From Ariolimax columbianus (Eukaryota > Mollusca > Gastropoda > Stylommatophora > Arionidae), in assembly GCA_036924085.1 (NCBI GenBank), contig JAVGWX010000002.1, forward strand, positions 51,955,105 to 52,019,104: a stretch of DNA of 64,000 bases. Direction: 5' to 3'. The notes under the pieces are model-generated. The model saw only the letters and a list, made by a program, of their open reading frames with translations. It was not told where the DNA came from and ran no database searches. Both the position numbers and the translations under genes were made by a program. Below, piece by piece: positions 23,901-29,900 of this stretch (positions are counted from its first letter, which is position 1; each line of letters starts with the position of its first letter).

Positions 23901-26900
23901 GTTAGAAACCGAATCACCGCTCGCTGATCAACATATATTCACTTGTTGCAGTTTGATCCAGTTTCATTCGAACACGCCTCGTATATCTACCAAATCTATT
24001 ATTGTTCATTGTATTTAAATGAATAAATATCAGATCTTCTAAAGGCTGTTTTTCTTGTTGTTTGGATTGACTTTTCTTAATGGATTAATTATTGTTTAGA
24101 ATTTTTCCAACATAACTTTCAGTAGATAATTTCTTCTTATTCTTCTCTCAATTTAGCACATTGTGAAGCATGGTGCTCCTACTGCAGTTGGCCCTTAGCA
24201 GAAGACTGGGGCAAAGCACTTTGTGATATTATAATCGTAATTTCTGTAGCTATTTATTTTACATGATGATTGTCCTAATTCTATTCTTAACCATCATTAT
24301 GGTCCTTCATACGTTTTTGTTATGGTTTCAACTAGCCTATTCTTTGCTATCAGGCATCCACATGGACATTCTCTATAGCTCGCTCTGGTGGTACACATGG
24401 ACATTCTCTATCACTCGCTCTGGTGGTACACATGGACATTCTCTATCACTCGCTCTGGTGTGGACATACTGCTGCTCATCCATCGTTTGATGTTATCCTC
24501 CTACTTGTAGCGCTGCCTACCTCGTGCTCGACTGCCTCCAACCTTTCCCTTTAGTATGGTTTTTACAAGAGTGTCATGACCTCTTGGCAACTGTCAAAAG
24601 AAGGAAACTCGTTTGGTACGGTCACATATCAAGATCAAATGGTCTTGCAAATACAGTCCTCCATGGAAAAGTGCAAGGCAGACGACGAAGAGGCCGTCCA
24701 AAAAAGATATGAGAGGACAACATAAAAGAATGGACCAATCTCCGACCAGAAGAGGCACAGGCAGCGGCCGCTGACAGAGAAGGATGGCTGGGTGTTGTGA
24801 GGATGTCGTCATGTGTGCCCCAACGACCTCACCGGTTATGGGATGACCTGACCTGACCATGTCCTTTAATGTCGCCCCAAAGTATACGATTTTTCAGCTC
24901 TTTATTTCTTTAACAGTTTTATTTTCACTCCTAGTTTCTCATGGACCTCTACATTTGTAGCTTTTTGTTTTCATGAACTGTGACCCATTCTCCGGTACAT
25001 CCACATCTCCAGGGACTCTATCTTATAACTGCTTGTTCCTCATATGCTGGGGTCTTATTCTTCGCTCACTTTCAAGTTGATGAAGTAGTTACTATTTTTT
25101 AGTTTAAATAATTGTGTCAAAGTGTCAGCATACATTATCTAACAGCATATAGATGTAATGCAATGATAGGTTATTGAGGCCAGTCATTTAATACTGATTC
25201 AACAGAGCATCTATAAGGGGCATGGCACATTGGGACTGTGGCGGGGTGTTGAAGCGTCTGCTGTTCGAGTCACAGTAGGATCAGCATCTCAGCTCTCATC
25301 TTTTTCATTTGCCAAGAACTTCATAGAAGGAACAAAGGTTTGTGTAGTTTAGTATTTTTGTTATATTTCTTCTTTCGCTGGTATCACCTAATGCTAGGAG
25401 GAGATTTTAAAAAAAAATTTAATTGTATGCAAGATGCATTGTAGTGGCTCTCTCAATCACTAGTTATCACTAGTTTAAAATTTCTTTGTAACTTGCTTGT
25501 AATTGTCACTCACCACCAATTTTTTATGTTGACCTTTTTTCTTTAGTTTTGCCTGTGATGTGTTTCTATATCATCTCTTTTGTACCGCTCAAATAATCTA
25601 TTTCTAAAGCCCATATTTTACTGCCAGTTCCAATTGGACATCACCGTTATCTCTTTCATTGTTGGATGCATTTAAGTGAATGTCCAGTTATATTGTAGCA
25701 TAGTTGTATAAGGCTTAGATTTATGAATACAGCTGATCATTTTGCATATTTAGTTTTAGAAAGGTTTGTGCAACCCAACATTTAATTTCTCTGTTTTATC
25801 TCCAGCAGTATTTCTTGTCTGGTATTCTTCCATAAAGTCTGTGGTGGTTGACCATATGATGTTATTGAAAGATACTCGTGCTGTGCTCTTCACTCTTGAT
25901 GATGTTTCTTTGGTAGCGAGTTACAGTGGCTCTTATATCCCGAGACGGGATAAAGATGCTGAGCAGCGCGTGAGCTGCAGTGGTCAGAGACACATAGCTG
26001 ACTGCTAGCGTCAGGGCCATGGCTGCCAAGACCCTTCTACACCTCCACGCGGTGATCCTGGATAACAGGCTGCAGCAGGGCAGACTGGCCAAGGAGAAGG
26101 GATCGAAGAGGGAATGCTAACCCGGTACTACAAAAATGCTTGCCTAAGTCGGATGTGTTGGACCGAAAGATGCAAATATCGCAGCCAAGCTGTAAACTAC
26201 AACACAATGCATTCCGTTCTCTGGACTATATTCTGCTACTTACCCTTTCAGGGTTTGGTAGTGGAAGATTGAGAACGAACGAAGAAGAAGAAGAAGGTAT
26301 CCCGAGACATGCGGAAGAATGATGTCCTTATGTCTGATGTGAAATGCAAGACTTCTCATTATGTTCACCACTTTGGGGATGACAGTGTTGATCCTGTAGG
26401 ATATGTTCTGGTGTTTGCTTGGGGTGGTATCTCTGAGACCCATTTTGTGGAGGTGGGCTTTGAGTCTGCAATGTTCCGTTCTGAATCTGAAGATCTTTGT
26501 CTGCCCATCTGTGCTAAGTTTTTCTATGCTGTCATTTTCTGACTTGTATTATTTGTGTTGGTCTCTCCATTCCATCCTCATAGATATTTTGATGAGTGTC
26601 TTTGCATCTTTATAGCACCACTTTCAGCTTTTGCTCATCTGCTATCTTGTTTCCAAGGATCCCACACACTATTATCCATGGTCATTCCAGCAATGATCTA
26701 CGGACGTGAAGTGTGGAACCTGTGCAAAACAGATGATAAGCTCTTAGTCACTCAGAGAGTAATGGAATGACACATGCTAATAATTTGAAAGATCCAAAAC
26801 TAAAAAATTCAACATCAAATGTTGTGGGAGCAGTGATATCATACAAACATCGCTGGGCTAGACGTGTAGTACGCATGCCTGACAACAGATCAACACATCG

Positions 26901-29900
26901 AACAACATTTTGGTGGCCACATGCCTGTACATGTCTACGGGTCGCCCACCTATGCGATGGCGGTATGACCTAGATCTGCAATGGTACAGCAATGCAAAAG
27001 ATTTGGGCACATGCAGAATATTGTTGGCTTACTCGCATATGATATATTCGCTAGACTGATGCCAAGGATAATGTGATGAATGTTCCAGCAATGTGCAGAA
27101 ACACGTGAAGTATTTTTACAATGCTCTGGACGAAGTGCCCGTTCTTATCACTCATTCATGCATGCCTGAAGTTGTTATCAACCAATGGCTAGTCATCCCA
27201 CCCAGCGTAGTTGAGGTCAAGAGTTCCACTTAATGTCCAGCGGCAAGACCTCTGGGTCTGATGCTATTCCTGCTCAGATCTGCAATGCTTATCTGTGAGT
27301 TAACAGAACTAACTATTCCGCTCCATCTGGGACAAAGAATGAATGCTACAGACACTTAAGGATGCCACCATTGTTCATTTGTACAAGCACAATGGCAATC
27401 ATCAGTCTTGTGAGACCCACATGGGCATCACCTACCCATCAATTGCTAGCAAAATTCTGATTCAAGTCTTCTTCAACCGCCTGACTCTCGGGCAGGACTT
27501 ACTCCCAGAGAGTACTTGTGGCTTTCGAACAGCTTGAGGTGCAATCAACAGGGTATTTGCAGTATATCAAATCCAGAAGTGCCAGAAACAGCGTCATGAC
27601 TTGTGTACAACTTTCGTTGGCCTGGACATTGCCAACAGAGAAGGACTCTGAAAAATCATGACGACATTTGGCTGCCCTGACTCATTCATCACGTCCGCCA
27701 GTCTCATGGTGGCTTGTGAACTGAATGATAGAAAACTACCATCAGCATCCCAGTTATAAATGTAATCAAACACGGCTGTGTGTTTGTCCCAATGCTCTTT
27801 AGCTACCGTGCTATATGAATCTACCCATGGCTCTGCCACTGGTGTACCTATCACATACATGGGAAGGATGGATGGGAAGTTATTCAATCTGTGAAACACA
27901 GTATGTAGCAGACATGTCAGAATACTGTCTCTACAGACTGCTTAGGATCATGGTCTCTGTGGCGAAGTGGTCAAGCCGTTTGCCTCGTGTTCAGACGGTC
28001 GGAGTTTGAATTCGAGCTGTGATGCCGAGAGAGACCAAGCTAAATGGGGAAAACCCGAGGCGATGAAGTCGAGCCCGCGCTTAAAGTTTTTTTTTTGCCG
28101 CTTAGGATCAGCTGGCAGAATAAAGTACCCAACTGTTGGCCTCAACCATGCAAGGCTCTTGAGTATCTATACTCTGCACCAGTTAGCCTAGGTCCAATTG
28201 ACTGGACATTTTGTTTACATGCTCAATCACCTCCTCCCTAAGCAGCTACTGTATGGTGAGCTCAGGACAAGCAAGCACTCATTAGGGGGAAACAGAAGAA
28301 AGCACTTCCTGGTAGATTCCCCTCATTGAAGGCACTTCCTGGTAGATTCCCCTCATTGATGGCACTTCCTGGTAGATTCCCCTCATTGAAGGCACTTCCT
28401 GGTAGATTCCCCTCATTGAAGGCACTTCCTGGTAGATTCCCCTCATTGATGGCACTTCCTGGTAGATTCTCCTCATTGAAGGCACTTCCTGGTAGATTCC
28501 CCTCATTGAAGGCACTTCCTGGTAGATTCCCCTCATTGAAGGCACTTCCTGGTAGATTCCCCTCATTGAAGGCACTTCCTGGTAGATTCCTCTCATTGAA
28601 GGCACTTCCTGGTAGATTCCCCTCATTGAAGGCACTTCCTGGTAGATTCCTGCCAGGCCACTCTACCTTGTGACAGCCATCACACAAGATGCTCGAATCA
28701 CTGATCAGAAAATCATTGCTGGGACACAAAAAAACCAACAATCAGTGCTGTTCATGTGTGCTCCACGTGTTATTGGCAACTACTATTATAGGAACAGCAT
28801 GGCAGGGAAGAATGATACTGGTTATCTTAACTACAAATCTCAGACCTAGTACATTGAAGTGCATAACACTTTATCCCAGACAACAGCTTCGGCTATGAGA
28901 CTATCTTTACCTGTTTAATTTAAGGAGTCATTACATATATAACAGTCTGTTTACAGTACACCTCAGTCTATCAGGAAGCCTGTGCAACTTGATAAGGGAC
29001 ACTTAATTATATAGAAAACAGACCCAATCACTCACTCACAACCTGCTCAGAATTGTTTTTTAGCTAGACCATAAAATAAGGATGACATAGAAATATGACA
29101 TTTAAGCAAGTAAATCGAAACACATTTTACTTATTTTAAAATCAAAGTTAACAATGTTAGCATTATAAGTTATAACTAACAAGTTATGATACCTGCAACA
29201 TTATGAAATTTCAGTAACTTTGATACGATGTCATGTTTTGATTCTCATAATGTAAAATTTGCCAAGTTGTATTCTCAAAATCTGTAAAATGTCAAGGTAG
29301 ATAGATACATATAATTTATAACGTGTCAAGTTGTGACTCCTACAACGTATAATATGTGATAGTGGATTCCAGTAATTTACAACACATAAAGTTGGAATTC
29401 CAAAAAGTGATAGAGTGACAAGAACGATTGCTTCTCACAAGGGTGGTTGTTGTTAATGCCCACAATTAGAAAGTTTACAAATTTACGCGCCATGAAAAGG
29501 ACTTTAAGTGGCGGGTTGTAGTAGCTTTCCTCACATCCTGAGCATGCTGATGAAGGTGGACTGAGGTCTTTCAGGCAGGGGTACTATGTTTGGCTTCATC
29601 TGCGAGGCAATCACTATTACGGGGATCACATCGATCGACATCTTGTCAGTCAGACCTGCCTTGAAAACAACCTGTTTCCAGGTAACACTACATGGAAGAG
29701 AGATTGTATTCTTGGTCAGTGTATTGACCATGATGCGACGTTCTGGTCAGCATGCTGTACCTGACTGGACTAGCGTCTGTTCCCTTAATGTCAAGTTAGA
29801 TTCCTATAATTGATAGCATGTCAAATTGAGATTCTCTAAATTTATAAACTATGTTGAGCCTTCTTAAGTTTGTAATATGTCATGGTGGTTTTCTATAATT

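Noticed and set aside
24155..24205. Possible extra carrier exon ([11 protein letters not shown])
   Set aside because: Exon 4 joins exon 5 in frame with full alignment to the family, leaving no gap for it. The matching motif is chance.
28262..28741. Long open frames on both strands over the 30-bp array
   Set aside because: The unit length is divisible by three, so every stop-free frame repeats. The peptides are pure repeat with no flanking domain.
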